Assembly (NCBI GenBank): GCA_009839745.1
Contig: VXPE01000052.1
Span: forward strand, 1 to 64,000
Source of the DNA: Candidatus Poribacteria bacterium
GTDB taxonomy: Bacteria; Poribacteria; WGA-4E; WGA-3G
DNA length: 64,000 nucleotides
Reading direction: 5' to 3'
The translations under genes were made by a program, and so were the position numbers. Within the stretch, counting starts at the first letter, position 1. Each line of letters begins with the position of its first letter. Below are positions 34,901-41,613 of the stretch, piece after piece. Under the pieces are notes generated by a model, which saw only the letters and a program-made list of their open reading frames with translations, was not told where the DNA came from and searched no databases.

Positions 34901-36140
34901 CTCACCAAATCCAACCAAAATTTCGGGACGGATCTCTGACGATGGGCAAAGCAACCTCACTTTCCGGTTGACTGTGCCACTTGCAGACAACGGGTCCGCA
35001 GATGGTGAATATCGGATCACCCTTACCCCTAAAGACCGGGCAGGGAACGACGATAAACCTTATGAAAAGGTCTTCATCTACGATACCAGTCCACCGATGA
35101 TTGACCCGGGCACATTACTTATCAATGAGGCACCCCTCCTTGTTGACATCAATGCGGAAAATTACCCGACTGCGGTTTCCACAACCGGCGGCGTTGTCAT
35201 CCAGGCGAATATCTTTGACACTGGATTAGGGGTCAACTTGGCACAATCGAAGATTGTGGTGAGAAGTCCGGATGGATCGGAGATTTCTGGTAGCACGCAG
35301 CAGAACGGCGTAGACACCCTCATTTTCAAATCCGACGGACTTACGGTCCAAGGCGTTTACAAAGTCACGGTTATAAGTATCGGAAATGACTCCGAACTCC
35401 TCGGATTCGCGCCAACGGACTCGCTTACCACCGAATTTCTGTATGAAACTACCGTGCCAACTGCCACGCTAACGAGCGATGGCGGGGAAACCGAGCTCAC
35501 CGATAAAGCCTTACCATTAGAAGGCACAGCCACCGACCCAAGTGGCACGCAGCGGATCGGTCAAGACGAAATGACAGTCCCAGCGTCTGGCGTGTGGCTC
35601 GTTGAGATTGTTGGCATTGGACCCGACAAACAACCTATAGATCCTGTTCCCGTTGTTGATGATAGTGATGCGGAACAGGAACCGTGGAGCGTCTGGTCCA
35701 TTGACTTCTTGCCAACACGTTCCGGTGAATACGACTTGGATGTCCGGGTTACTGACAATGCGGGGAACTACGAGGTTTACGACATCGGCGAATATACTAT
35801 GTCTGTGTCTCTCACTTTCCGAGGGACGACCTTTGGATGGCCAAACCCACTCCGACTTTCAAAACGGGATGTTGCTTTCTTCTCCTTTGATGTCAATGTG
35901 CCACGTGGAGATACAATTGAACTCACACTGAGTATCTACGATTGGAGTGGGGATATGATACTCTCACAAACGTATCCCGATGTTGTATCAGGGCAGCGCA
36001 ATGATCAGTTGGTGAAATGGAATTTGGAGAATCAAGCGGGCACCTCTGTCGCACGGGGACTCTATATCTTCAGGTTGGAAGCTGTCAATTCAGCTGGAAA
36101 TCGCGCGAACGTTGTCGGCAAAGTACTGGTCGTGGAATAG
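28977..36140 (+). CDS. Giant surface protein with about 18 Ig-like repeats and C-terminal FlgD-like domain
   Basis: A 2387-aa protein starting at GTG (SD GGGAG). A basic N-region of about 50 aa precedes a hydrophobic export segment (FLFFLSFVCFALLTIATTG, about 51-69). Then come about 18 Ig-like modules of 90-130 aa, each opening with (Y/L)DTxxPxLVST-like lines and ending in DGSxDGxYTxxVxxxDxAGN. The last about 100 aa (FGWPNPLRL to VVGKVLVVE) form a FlgD-Ig-like domain with YDWSGDMI and ARGLYIFRLEA, as at the C-termini of proteins sorted by type IX-like secretion in FCB bacteria. Two pairs of modules are recent duplicates. The PorV-like gene follows 68 bp later. Adhesion or envelope structure is the likely role. 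Confidence 0.85.
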   Translation: MSKNKYIYAAACKSQPVSNPSTELTKNMPETNRRGWVIQPAKKAPQKQSIKKANFLFFLSFVCFALLTIATTGWAELTGLTVDAGGDDSFRGGTDRVRIIFTVDEDSDGDPYVVQVVTIGSGENPRINILGVIAEGVVSANETVELFWDGTVNNRQLADGDYTIRVIVDDDTANDQRATVTLDSSAPRVSDVLASDGVDDIPITDGSFLKGPLRLIKVTGIDDGAPIDLSNRRNTIFLRNARQAVSRGTLNYDDANETLIFTLVDPLDEPNENGKYTLILILLDEAGNVVQNIREFTFDNVAPRIARVSTNRRTIVPGGSVNQRISFVEATLTDNLPDGINPLASEIKLTGPGGPDDVIPGNQTVDSDSGRIRLELLSPLLGMDSSDDGRYTVTVEAVDKAGNPTSQSVSFVYDNRAPSLISLSPIPSDEESFDFTNYTFGDTVYYNLPINGFVATFNDDSGVGVHLTGGRQSTQLVFGTPKKSGEGINALKGRVVTDSEENTLTYILDEPIVRRDGSQDGRYTLNIQATDIAGNTKTYDYQLIYDTQVPTLVSTVPASNETVSELSQVQVKLNEKTSGINFIESEFRLWKGTVEDVLKDALEQHATLSVQVPVNVTSNGTDTFTLTLMKPFALDGSDDGPYTIEVIPVDQAGNKPRDRAANKPNDNLVDFNTLPVIRGFYFVSQGHEPKIRLTMPEATRVNRLPTIPVELVDYIGVGINVDASTVTLKNPQGTLVPQVDSERTVEEVYNPDSSIWTLTWTPAARVARDGSADGEYIVTATFVDFTGRRFTQEFPIVLDTQIPALVSTVPAANEIVSELSQVEVKLSELTSGIDFLQSTFQLTHGDAEVPVNITSNGTDTVMLTLAEPIALDGSDDGTYAIKVAPTDRAGNTGIPVVREFYLVSQGHEPEIRLVMPETTTLNSLPTVVVELVDYVGAGIDFDASTVTVRSPQGVLVPEKDLEPDEASNLLTWNTEVSVPRDGSEDGEYTITATFVDFIGRRFTQEFSFVLDTLFPTVETVQVATGSQTPLIEDRTVYSAESIIEVTVVFDETSNDVDFEGTLISLVGSSEASIPVTTVNDGQTVLTISSDALTQDGEYELSITPRDRAGNQGGVIYRKFVYDTEEPRITVPTPLIFNQQPVTYIGNALRQFQFSFTIEDVGPAGLYLEEQTLEVMNAAGVNIPVAVTRDELTNQIFLALPASFPRDGSVDGEYTAKISLVDKAGNRSDAEYTIIYDSTPPQIASVVIDADPQVGLVPNRIAKIVEPINRITLQFEEATRINFANTQITLTGPGASDTPDDAAPSSIPLTLEDDGVSQVSLSFLDVEQVGTYTLSVTPQDAAGNAAAGAVEYKFILDMPLPSVGSVVVNTDPPMELVPNRIAEILEPVNSITLQFEEATQINFANTQITLMGPDPSGATDPDSGLPIEFEFPLTLENDGVSEVTVSFLDLEQIGSYVLSVTPQDVAGNVAAGAVAYRFILDIPLPQVSSVVIGETVAETSSDVVYVNANNIRIGAFLLDPTETGLSLGSEGSTITVVDAAETVVPGAMGSNGEDLIVWQPITLTSDGTTDGRYSVYVTPVDKAGRQGSAVYREFIYDTQEPEIIAAAPMEMNLSQPVSYMSESLTQFNFTVADVGPADLELSDQMVSLRDAEGSLVPAQLTNDTENQLFLTLDQPLPLDGSMDGEYTVLVELADKAGNFYTIEHLIVYDTQAPTLVSTVPSDGALLTEDVTQIQVKLNDEGGSGIDWTETTVTLINPNGTEISGELVSDGETELTLTTRQLIEDGRYVIRVQAVDRAGNGGATDFRQNFILSRRLPTIVSTEPTTAPADEAFMNEALERIEVTLEAGDTHDIGRHLSTLRLLNPTTQVVAGQLERTNDQLIYNLVRPLATDGSEDGVYTIEFTPISASGRAGQLQRLIFTYDTQAPEIESDEVINLVVAQPEVNNSLTEIHVNLTDETSGIDWDNLDEKWLTFERLSPNPTKISGRISDDGQSNLTFRLTVPLADNGSADGEYRITLTPKDRAGNDDKPYEKVFIYDTSPPMIDPGTLLINEAPLLVDINAENYPTAVSTTGGVVIQANIFDTGLGVNLAQSKIVVRSPDGSEISGSTQQNGVDTLIFKSDGLTVQGVYKVTVISIGNDSELLGFAPTDSLTTEFLYETTVPTATLTSDGGETELTDKALPLEGTATDPSGTQRIGQDEMTVPASGVWLVEIVGIGPDKQPIDPVPVVDDSDAEQEPWSVWSIDFLPTRSGEYDLDVRVTDNAGNYEVYDIGEYTMSVSLTFRGTTFGWPNPLRLSKRDVAFFSFDVNVPRGDTIELTLSIYDWSGDMILSQTYPDVVSGQRNDQLVKWNLENQAGTSVARGLYIFRLEAVNSAGNRANVVGKVLVVE
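30610..32004 (+). repeat. Duplicated two-module block inside the giant gene
   Basis: A two-domain block (about 30610-31368) is followed by a copy (about 31369-32004). Shared stretches include ACTCGTTTCTACAGT, AGTTATCACAGGTT and GTCAGCCAGGGGCATGAACC. At protein level SQGHEPKIRLTMPE and SQGHEPEIRLVMPE mark equal positions. Confidence 0.8.
32693..33425 (+). repeat. Recently duplicated Ig-module pair inside the giant gene
   Basis: Unit 1 (32693-33047) and unit 2 (33048-33425) share long DNA matches, for example CTTGTCCCGAATCG, ACCCTTCAATTTGA and ATTAATTTTGCCAATAC, more than protein constraint alone would need. Unit 2 has an insertion of about 8 codons. Confidence 0.8.
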
Positions 36141-36208
36141 TTGTCTGGTAACTGATAACTGACACCCACAAAAGAATGGACACTCTACTGGGAGACCATA
36201 GTTAAAAA

Positions 36209-37195
36209 ATGAAAATAAACTGCTCACCTTTTCAAAAAATCGCAATACTGCTTCTCATAGTAACCGCGGTCGCCCCAAATGCGCACGCAGTTAATATCCA
36301 CGATGGAGCAGGAACAGCCGGTGCCGCTTTCTTAAAAATTGAAGGTGGAAGTCGGCCTGTTGGAATGGGGGGTGCCTTCGCTGGACTTGCGAATGACGTT
36401 AGCACTATCTTTTGGAATCCGGCAGGATTAACCGCTGTCCACGATCAGGAACTCACCGCAATGCAGCACTTCTCATTTGCGGACATTAACAATCAAACCA
36501 TCGGATACGCCCAGCGGATAGACCGGCTCGTCTGGGGAGCAAGTTTTCTCGGAAGTTTCACTGAAATTGAACGCCGACAAGGCCCAACGGAAGACCCGGA
36601 TAGTACTGTAACGGTCGGAGGTTTCGCGACGGGGTTGTCGCTTGCCTACCCACTTGGCACTGCACTGTCGGTTGGTGGCACTGCAAAGATGATTTCGCAA
36701 CAACTCGACATTCAGAATGCCTATGGTGTTGCAGCAGATGTCGGTGTAATCTTGCGTTTGCTTGACAATCACCTCGGAATCGGGGTTGCTGTCCAAAATG
36801 CTGGCGTCTTAGATGGCGGGGAAAATCTGCCGATGGCACTCCGGGCAGGGATGGCTTATAGGACTTGGAAACAACCCGCGGAAACCGAAACTGGGGAGGT
36901 AATGCCTTCACAGGAGGTGTGGGCATTCGTGGCAGACGCAAACCTTCCCCTCATTGATGCAAATCCAAGTTTTCACATCGGGGCAGAGCGATGGTTTTAC
37001 GAGAGCATTGCTGCGCGTATCGGATACCGAATCGGGATGAATGAGAATCCCAGCGATGGGTTGGCACTCGGTATCGGTGTACGACGCAGCGGTGAAGATG
37101 CATTAGCGAACATGGACTTCCAGTTCGACTACGCTTTCGTACCCGACGCGTATGTCGGCAATGCGCATCGCGTCTCTGTCATCACGCGATTTTAA
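36209..37195 (+). CDS. PorV/PorQ-like outer membrane protein
   Basis: A 328-aa protein with a signal peptide (about 1-28) and the family hallmark GGSRPVGMGGAFAGLANDVS, then IFWNPAGL (about 48-80), typical of PorV/PorQ and UPF0164 proteins, which are FadL-like beta-barrels. The rest alternates short beta strands and ends in HRVSVITRF with a terminal aromatic residue, as in outer-membrane barrels. In Bacteroidetes PorV shuttles type IX cargo at the cell surface. Here it follows a giant protein with a FlgD-like C-terminal domain by 68 bp on the same strand, which suggests a cargo-receptor pair. SD GGGAG is 15 bp before the ATG. Confidence 0.88.
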   Translation: MKINCSPFQKIAILLLIVTAVAPNAHAVNIHDGAGTAGAAFLKIEGGSRPVGMGGAFAGLANDVSTIFWNPAGLTAVHDQELTAMQHFSFADINNQTIGYAQRIDRLVWGASFLGSFTEIERRQGPTEDPDSTVTVGGFATGLSLAYPLGTALSVGGTAKMISQQLDIQNAYGVAADVGVILRLLDNHLGIGVAVQNAGVLDGGENLPMALRAGMAYRTWKQPAETETGEVMPSQEVWAFVADANLPLIDANPSFHIGAERWFYESIAARIGYRIGMNENPSDGLALGIGVRRSGEDALANMDFQFDYAFVPDAYVGNAHRVSVITRF

Positions 37196-37278
37196 TAGTT
37201 GCTAATTATCGGTTGTCGATTATCAGTTAAAGGAGGTTTTTGTTAAACGCACACCTCTTAACCGAGAACCGAGAACCA

Positions 37279-38406
37279 CTACACACTTGCTTCAAGCATT
37301 CGCTCAATCGGGGTCCGGGCTTTATTGATAATCTCCGGACTCAGTGTAATTTCGTATTCACCGAGGTCCGCATTCTGATCGATCGCTTCCAGAATGTTCG
37401 CTATTTTACCCAAGCTCACCTGTGCCATGTGTGTGCATCGGACCGAGCAAGCTGTCCAGAACTGGACTTCTGGAAACTCTTGTGCCAGATTTGAGGTGAG
37501 TTCACACTCCGAGGCAACAAACGCGCGCTCAAGTTGGTTTGCTGCAACACGTTCCGCGATATCCTTCATAATCTGACTGGTACTCCCGTAAAAATCTGCT
37601 TCCTGTAAAACGTTTGGGCGGCATTCCCAGTGCGCGTAGAGTTTACGGCGAGGATGCCCTTTCGGGATTTCAAACGATTCTCGGATTCCCAGAAGGTCAT
37701 CAAGTGTGAATCTTTCATGAACTTCACAGACTGCGCCGCGCGCTGTGTTGTCTTTGCCGGGATAGACGACATTTTTCTCGCCTTTCAGTTCTTCCTCCAA
37801 ATTCTGTGCAAAGAAGATATCGGGCACAAAAATCACTGTATCGCCTGGCATCGTTTTCGCGATGTGTGCTGCATTCGCTGACGTGCAGCAGATATCCGAT
37901 TCTGCTTTCGCGTCGGCGTAGCTATTGACGTAAATCATCACCGGGGCGTCGGGATAAAGCGCTTTCAACTCCTTGACATCTTCGGCACCGAAATTATCGG
38001 CGAGCGAGCATCCTGCTGTTTTGTCTGCGACCAGCACCGTTTTACTCGGATTTAAAATTTTCGCTGTTTCTGCCATGAAGGGGACGCCGTTAAATATGAG
38101 ATAGGGGGCTTCTGTTTTTGCGGCGTACATGCTCAGACCGAGCGAATCGCCCTGTTCCTCTCTCTCAGACAGTCCAAAAACCAATGGTTCCATGTAGTTG
38201 TGACCGAGCATCACAACGTTGTGTTTCTCTTTCAGTGTTCGTATCTTGTGAATCGTCTTCGCATGGGCTTCTATGTCGAGAAACGTTAAACTCGGATGGT
38301 GCCGGTTATATAGTTCCTGTTTGACATCTTCAAGACTCAGTTCTGTCGTACAATTCGGTGCATCTGCTGTGTCGGGAATCTCTCCCTTAGAATGCATGAC
38401 AGTCAT
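37279..38406 (-). CDS. nadA: Quinolinate synthase
   Basis: 375 aa from the ATG at 38406. This start is preferred because the CCGCAAGG cassette lies just upstream on the minus strand; a longer frame to 38505 would translate the cassette itself. NadA landmarks: VVMLGHNYMEPLVF, GVPFMAETAKILNP, DKTAGCSLAD with the first Fe-S cysteine, the YVNSYADAKAESDICCTSANA segment, HWEC with the second cysteine, and the C-terminal TACSVRCTHMAQVSLGKI with the third. The enzyme condenses iminoaspartate with dihydroxyacetone phosphate to quinolinate in NAD synthesis and needs a [4Fe-4S] cluster. No nadB or nadC is adjacent. Confidence 0.95.
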   Translation of the reverse strand: MTVMHSKGEIPDTADAPNCTTELSLEDVKQELYNRHHPSLTFLDIEAHAKTIHKIRTLKEKHNVVMLGHNYMEPLVFGLSEREEQGDSLGLSMYAAKTEAPYLIFNGVPFMAETAKILNPSKTVLVADKTAGCSLADNFGAEDVKELKALYPDAPVMIYVNSYADAKAESDICCTSANAAHIAKTMPGDTVIFVPDIFFAQNLEEELKGEKNVVYPGKDNTARGAVCEVHERFTLDDLLGIRESFEIPKGHPRRKLYAHWECRPNVLQEADFYGSTSQIMKDIAERVAANQLERAFVASECELTSNLAQEFPEVQFWTACSVRCTHMAQVSLGKIANILEAIDQNADLGEYEITLSPEIINKARTPIERMLEASV

Positions 38407-38447
38407 TTTTTTTATACGCTCCAAGTTTTTAATTATACCTTGCGGAG
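38407..38447 (-). promoter_or_regulatory. CCGCAAGG cassette upstream of nadA
   Basis: On the minus strand CCGCAAGGTATAATTAAAAA then CTTGGAGCG and the ATG of nadA. The cassette is the same as before 163, 1949 and 58131 but is about 20 bp farther from the start, with a second SD (TTGGAG) between. A plus-strand copy lies at 38490-38510. Confidence 0.6.
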
Positions 38448-38582
38448 AAACGACGTGAATTTGAACCGTGCTTGACATTCGACTTACCATACCGCAAGGA
38501 AACATTAAAAATTATTCAGTTCAATTAGAATACCGCCAATTTTTTTTTTTGTCAAGTCCAATATATTCAAAAGGACACACAA

Positions 38583-39191
38583 ATGTTAAATTTATGCCAT
38601 ATTTTCTCTCTAAAACGAAAAAAAATCTGCGCTTTTGTCCTTATTGTCTGCCTAATTTGTGGATTAACGCCAAATGCGGAGAGTGTTTCAGTCAAATTAA
38701 GAGGAAAAATAGCGTTAGGTGGGATTCTTTCGGGTTTGGCGTATGTGACTTACACGCTTGTAACACGCGACGAGCGGGCAGCGGAGAAGTTGCAGCTTCA
38801 CCTCGGCCCGCCTGATCGTGTTATCCAGTTTGAACGTGGGTTTGATCGATGGCGTATCGACTCTCACGGGGAGCAGTGCTATCTATTTCGCAACAACTTG
38901 TTTCTCAAAACTGGACCTTGCACCAATATCTTGGGTAAGTTCAAACCTGTAGCCCGTAATGTAATGGAGGGCGGTTCTACGGAGAAGTCCTTCATCCATC
39001 AAACTGCCCTGACCGAACCGCAAGGTAAACTTAAAAATCCGTTTCTTATTGATATGCCTGTTTCAGACCACCCCACGTGGTTGCGGCTTTACCTTTCGCG
39101 TCCACAGCGAGTCCCTCAATTTGTATCTTCCTATCCTTATCGGTTGGAAGTCGAACGTTGGCTTGGTCGGCAACCGTTGCCTTCACGTTAG
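38583..39191 (+). CDS. Hypothetical secreted protein with repeat-derived C-terminus
   Basis: 202 aa, start with SD AAAAGGAC. An N-terminal signal/anchor (ICAFVLIVCLICGLTPNA), then KLRGKIALGGILSGLAYVTY and a compact domain with LGPPDRVIQFERGFDRW and two cysteines (EQCYLF, TGPC). From about codon 125 the sequence is encoded by a leader-repeat cassette (38954-39037) and beyond, and the last 146 bp overlap the convergent CBM-like gene. The original protein probably ended near 38950, and the present C-terminus is an insertion product. Family not recognised. Confidence 0.55.
   Translation: MLNLCHIFSLKRKKICAFVLIVCLICGLTPNAESVSVKLRGKIALGGILSGLAYVTYTLVTRDERAAEKLQLHLGPPDRVIQFERGFDRWRIDSHGEQCYLFRNNLFLKTGPCTNILGKFKPVARNVMEGGSTEKSFIHQTALTEPQGKLKNPFLIDMPVSDHPTWLRLYLSRPQRVPQFVSSYPYRLEVERWLGRQPLPSR
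38954..39037 (+). repeat. Composite leader-repeat cassette inside a reading frame
   Basis: CCCGTAATGTAATGGAGGGCGG on the left and CCGCAAGGTAAACTTAAAAA on the right, 64 bp apart from start to start. The cassette at 55520-55603 has the same two ends at the same 64-bp distance. Both are translated, in both cases starting with Ala-Arg-Asn. Confidence 0.7.
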
Positions 39192-39720
39192 TCGTCACGA
39201 AAATTGCATCCAACATCGTCGCGTCTTCCCGCACTGCGATACGTAGGAGCGTTTCGCCGGCTTTGTTAAACTTCCATTCACGATCGAATGTTCCGCCATC
39301 TAACCAGTGGTTGATGCGATCCCAATGCCAAGCGGCACCTTGACCAACCCCCCAACGGAACTGTGTATTCTGGGTTGCTTGCGCATTTTCCTTTGGGTCG
39401 GCGGGTTCCCATGTTACCCAGAACGAATCACTGTTGCCATCCCATGCAATGACGTGACCCCAGAGGGCATATTTTCCAGGTTCCGGGATATTGACAATAA
39501 AATCTGCATGACCTGCACCACCACCGCCAGCAACGGGTTCACCTGCCATCCAGATGAATTTCCCGTCAGAGGCGTCTTTCTCCTCATCAATAATCATCGG
39601 TTCTACAATCTCTTGCGCCAGTTCTGCTTCCAGGGCAATCTCTACCTCAGCCCTAAGTCCTACAATACCGCACAAAAACGCTGTCAGTATAAACAGTGGA
39701 AAAATTATTCCGTATTTCAT
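39046..39720 (-). CDS. Secreted CBM-like protein with TTWGGLK tail
   Basis: 224 aa, signal peptide about 1-24, SD GGAGG upstream. The mature part is one beta-sandwich domain with ALWGHVIAWDGNSDSFWVTW, FRWGVGQGAAWHWDRINHWL and LRIAVREDATMLDAIFVT, a pattern found in carbohydrate-binding modules of the galactose-binding fold. It is a clear paralog of the next gene upstream (39797-40450). The C-terminus is AATTWGGLKQAYQ, matching the tail shared by the LamG proteins at 42772 and 43719. Possible function: binding of polysaccharide outside the cell. Confidence 0.75.
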   Translation of the reverse strand: MKYGIIFPLFILTAFLCGIVGLRAEVEIALEAELAQEIVEPMIIDEEKDASDGKFIWMAGEPVAGGGGAGHADFIVNIPEPGKYALWGHVIAWDGNSDSFWVTWEPADPKENAQATQNTQFRWGVGQGAAWHWDRINHWLDGGTFDREWKFNKAGETLLRIAVREDATMLDAIFVTTNVKATVADQANVRLPTDKDRKIQIEGLAVDAKGKAATTWGGLKQAYQ

Positions 39721-39747
39721 TTTTTAATGTATAGCCTCCTTTTCGTA

Positions 39748-39767
39748 AGGGCGGGGAAACCCCGCCC
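39748..39767. repeat. Intergenic hairpin GGGCGGGG/CCCCGCCC
   Basis: A perfect 8-bp GC stem with a 3-base loop between the two CBM-like paralogs. No T run. It is one of several similar perfect hairpins in the spacers of this window. A plus-strand CCGCAAGG cassette follows at 39784. Confidence 0.55.
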
Positions 39768-39796
39768 GTTACCGAGTTCTTATCCGCAAGGTAAAA

Positions 39797-40450
39797 TTAA
39801 AAACCCGCTTTGAGTTTGCCCCAGGTTGTAGTCAGTTTGTCTTGTGGCTCGACAGGCGTTAGGGAATCTTCAGGAATCGGATCCCGCGGATTCACTTCTG
39901 CTTCGTCTTCTGAGAGGTTGTCAGTGATATAGATCACGTCCAGCATTGTTGCATCTTCCCGAACGGCGATACGCAGCGTGGTGTCCCCGGCTGCGTCTAT
40001 TTCCCATTCCCGTTCAAAGGTGCCACCGTCTAACCAGTGGTTGATACGATCCCAGTGCCAATCGTTGCCTTGAGCAACACCCCAGCGGAACTCAGTATTT
40101 TGAGTTGCTTGTGCATCTTCGTTTGGGTCGGCGGGTTGCCATGTCACCCAGAAGGAATCGCTATTGCCATCCCATGCGATGACTTTGCCCCAGAGTGCGT
40201 AAGTGCCGGGTGCCGGGATATGTAGTGTGTATTCCGCCCAACCTTCGCCGCCGCCACCAGCAACGGGTTCACCCTCCATCCAGATGAACTGTCCGCCGGA
40301 AGCGTCTGCATCGTCGGCAACGACCATTGGTGCTTCGATCGCATCTGCCATCTCTGCCTCGATCGCCCGCTCATAGCCGTAACTCGTACCGCTTGTTAGC
40401 AGTAAACCAAACATGAAAAGCATACCTAATACTAACGTTGTGAAACGCAT
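39797..40450 (-). CDS. Secreted CBM-like protein with TTWGKLK tail
   Basis: 217 aa with a signal peptide (about 1-24). Same fold and lines as its neighbour: ALWGKVIAWDGNSDSFWVTW, FRWGVAQGNDWHWDRINHWL, LRIAVREDATMLDVIYIT. The C-terminus is PQDKLTTTWGKLKAGF, the shared tail. The two genes are tandem duplicates on the minus strand with 76 bp between them, the spacer holding a strong hairpin. Likely a sugar-binding extracellular or periplasmic protein; no catalytic residues of a glycosidase are seen. Confidence 0.75.
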   Translation of the reverse strand: MRFTTLVLGMLFMFGLLLTSGTSYGYERAIEAEMADAIEAPMVVADDADASGGQFIWMEGEPVAGGGGEGWAEYTLHIPAPGTYALWGKVIAWDGNSDSFWVTWQPADPNEDAQATQNTEFRWGVAQGNDWHWDRINHWLDGGTFEREWEIDAAGDTTLRIAVREDATMLDVIYITDNLSEDEAEVNPRDPIPEDSLTPVEPQDKLTTTWGKLKAGF

Positions 40451-40603
40451 AAAATATCTGTTCCTTTCAACCTGAGTATTTCTATAGAAGCCTATAAAAA
40501 ATCTCGGTTTGCATCTGCCTGAGTTCCAACCTGTTCCAGGGGTTCAGAGGTTTCCAACTTAACCGAAAACCACCGTGAAATATAATGGAACGGTGCCCAG
40601 GCG

Positions 40604-41575
40604 TTAATAAATTAAAAGTCGAATTTTGCCCCATTGCTGAATCTGTAATGTTGAGGGTTCTATAGGCAGGACATCTAAGTTTCCGCTGAACCATTTCGGT
40701 TGTGCCGCCCATGCCCCGTTGTTAATCAATTCACGTCGTTGGGTTCCATCAGCGTGCATCAGGTGGATAACCCATCTGCCGTCTTTTTCAAATTGAAAAG
40801 CGATGCTATCACCATCAGGTGCCCATGCCGGAACGGCTTCATCTGTTGGTGTGTCCGTAAGTGCTTGCTTATTCCCACCATCAATTGCGTCCATAAGGTA
40901 TAAATCGAAATCGGCGAGTTCTACCTCTTGGTGCATAGACGCATATACAATCCGTGTGCCATCGGGTGACCAGGCGGGATAGGTATCCATTAGCGGTTGA
41001 TCTGTCAATCGCCGTTCCACCCGACTGCCTACATCAATCACGTAGATATCCCAGTTAAATTCCCGTTTTGAGTGGAAAACTAAGGTATTTCCATCGGGTG
41101 CCCACGCAGGGGCTTCATCTTCAAATGGGTTATCGGTGAGGGGGGCTACCTCGCCGTTATTGAGGTGGAGCAGGTAAATGTTGAAATGCCCATCTCGATT
41201 TGACGTAAAAGCGAGTCGCTTACCATCGGGTGCCCAAGCAGGAGCCTTATCTGTTGCTGGGTGGTGTGTTAAGCGTTGCTGATGCGTTCCATCAGCCCGC
41301 ATCATATAAATTTCATGGTTCCCATCGCGCCGGGAGAAGAAAGCGATATGAACGCCATCGGGTGCCCACGTCGGATAGTAATCCGCGGCGGGATTCTGTG
41401 TAAGATTTACCGGGCGTTGGTTTCCGGTCGTATCTGTCAGATAGATTTCCCAATCACCGCTCACGTCCGAAGCAAAAGCAATAGTCATCGGTGGGAGTGG
41501 TTGGCACAAAGCACTACTGATTAAAAGTGCGAACGTCACAAAAATACTGCTCTGATATGCTAACAGAATTCTCAT
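40604..41575 (-). CDS. Secreted PD40/TolB-like beta-propeller protein
   Basis: 323 aa with a signal peptide (about 1-24). Six repeats of the PD40 type follow, each with a line such as PTWAPDGVHIAFFSRRDGN, PAWAPDGKRLAFTSNRDG or PAWSPDGTRIVYAS and then a strand naming DIY or EIY. This matches the propeller of TolB without its N-terminal domain. Such proteins usually bind partners or ligands in the periplasm. The C-terminus (PSTLQIQQWGKIR) faintly resembles the TTWGxIK tail of its neighbours. It lies beside four other secreted proteins on the same strand. Confidence 0.85.
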   Translation of the reverse strand: MRILLAYQSSIFVTFALLISSALCQPLPPMTIAFASDVSGDWEIYLTDTTGNQRPVNLTQNPAADYYPTWAPDGVHIAFFSRRDGNHEIYMMRADGTHQQRLTHHPATDKAPAWAPDGKRLAFTSNRDGHFNIYLLHLNNGEVAPLTDNPFEDEAPAWAPDGNTLVFHSKREFNWDIYVIDVGSRVERRLTDQPLMDTYPAWSPDGTRIVYASMHQEVELADFDLYLMDAIDGGNKQALTDTPTDEAVPAWAPDGDSIAFQFEKDGRWVIHLMHADGTQRRELINNGAWAAQPKWFSGNLDVLPIEPSTLQIQQWGKIRLLIY

Positions 41576-41613
41576 TTTTTGTCTATATTGTTTTTACGCC
41601 TCAGTACAAAATA

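Noticed and set aside
37279-38505. Longer nadA form starting at 38505
   Set aside because: The extra 33 residues would translate the CCGCAAGG cassette and spacer, and NadA families begin near the MTVMHSK start. The ATG at 38406 fits the RBS cassette.
38468-38815. Plus-strand frame of 115 codons overlapping the start of the secreted protein at 38583
   Set aside because: It overlaps a better frame with SD and signal peptide, begins inside a repeat cassette and shows no domain.
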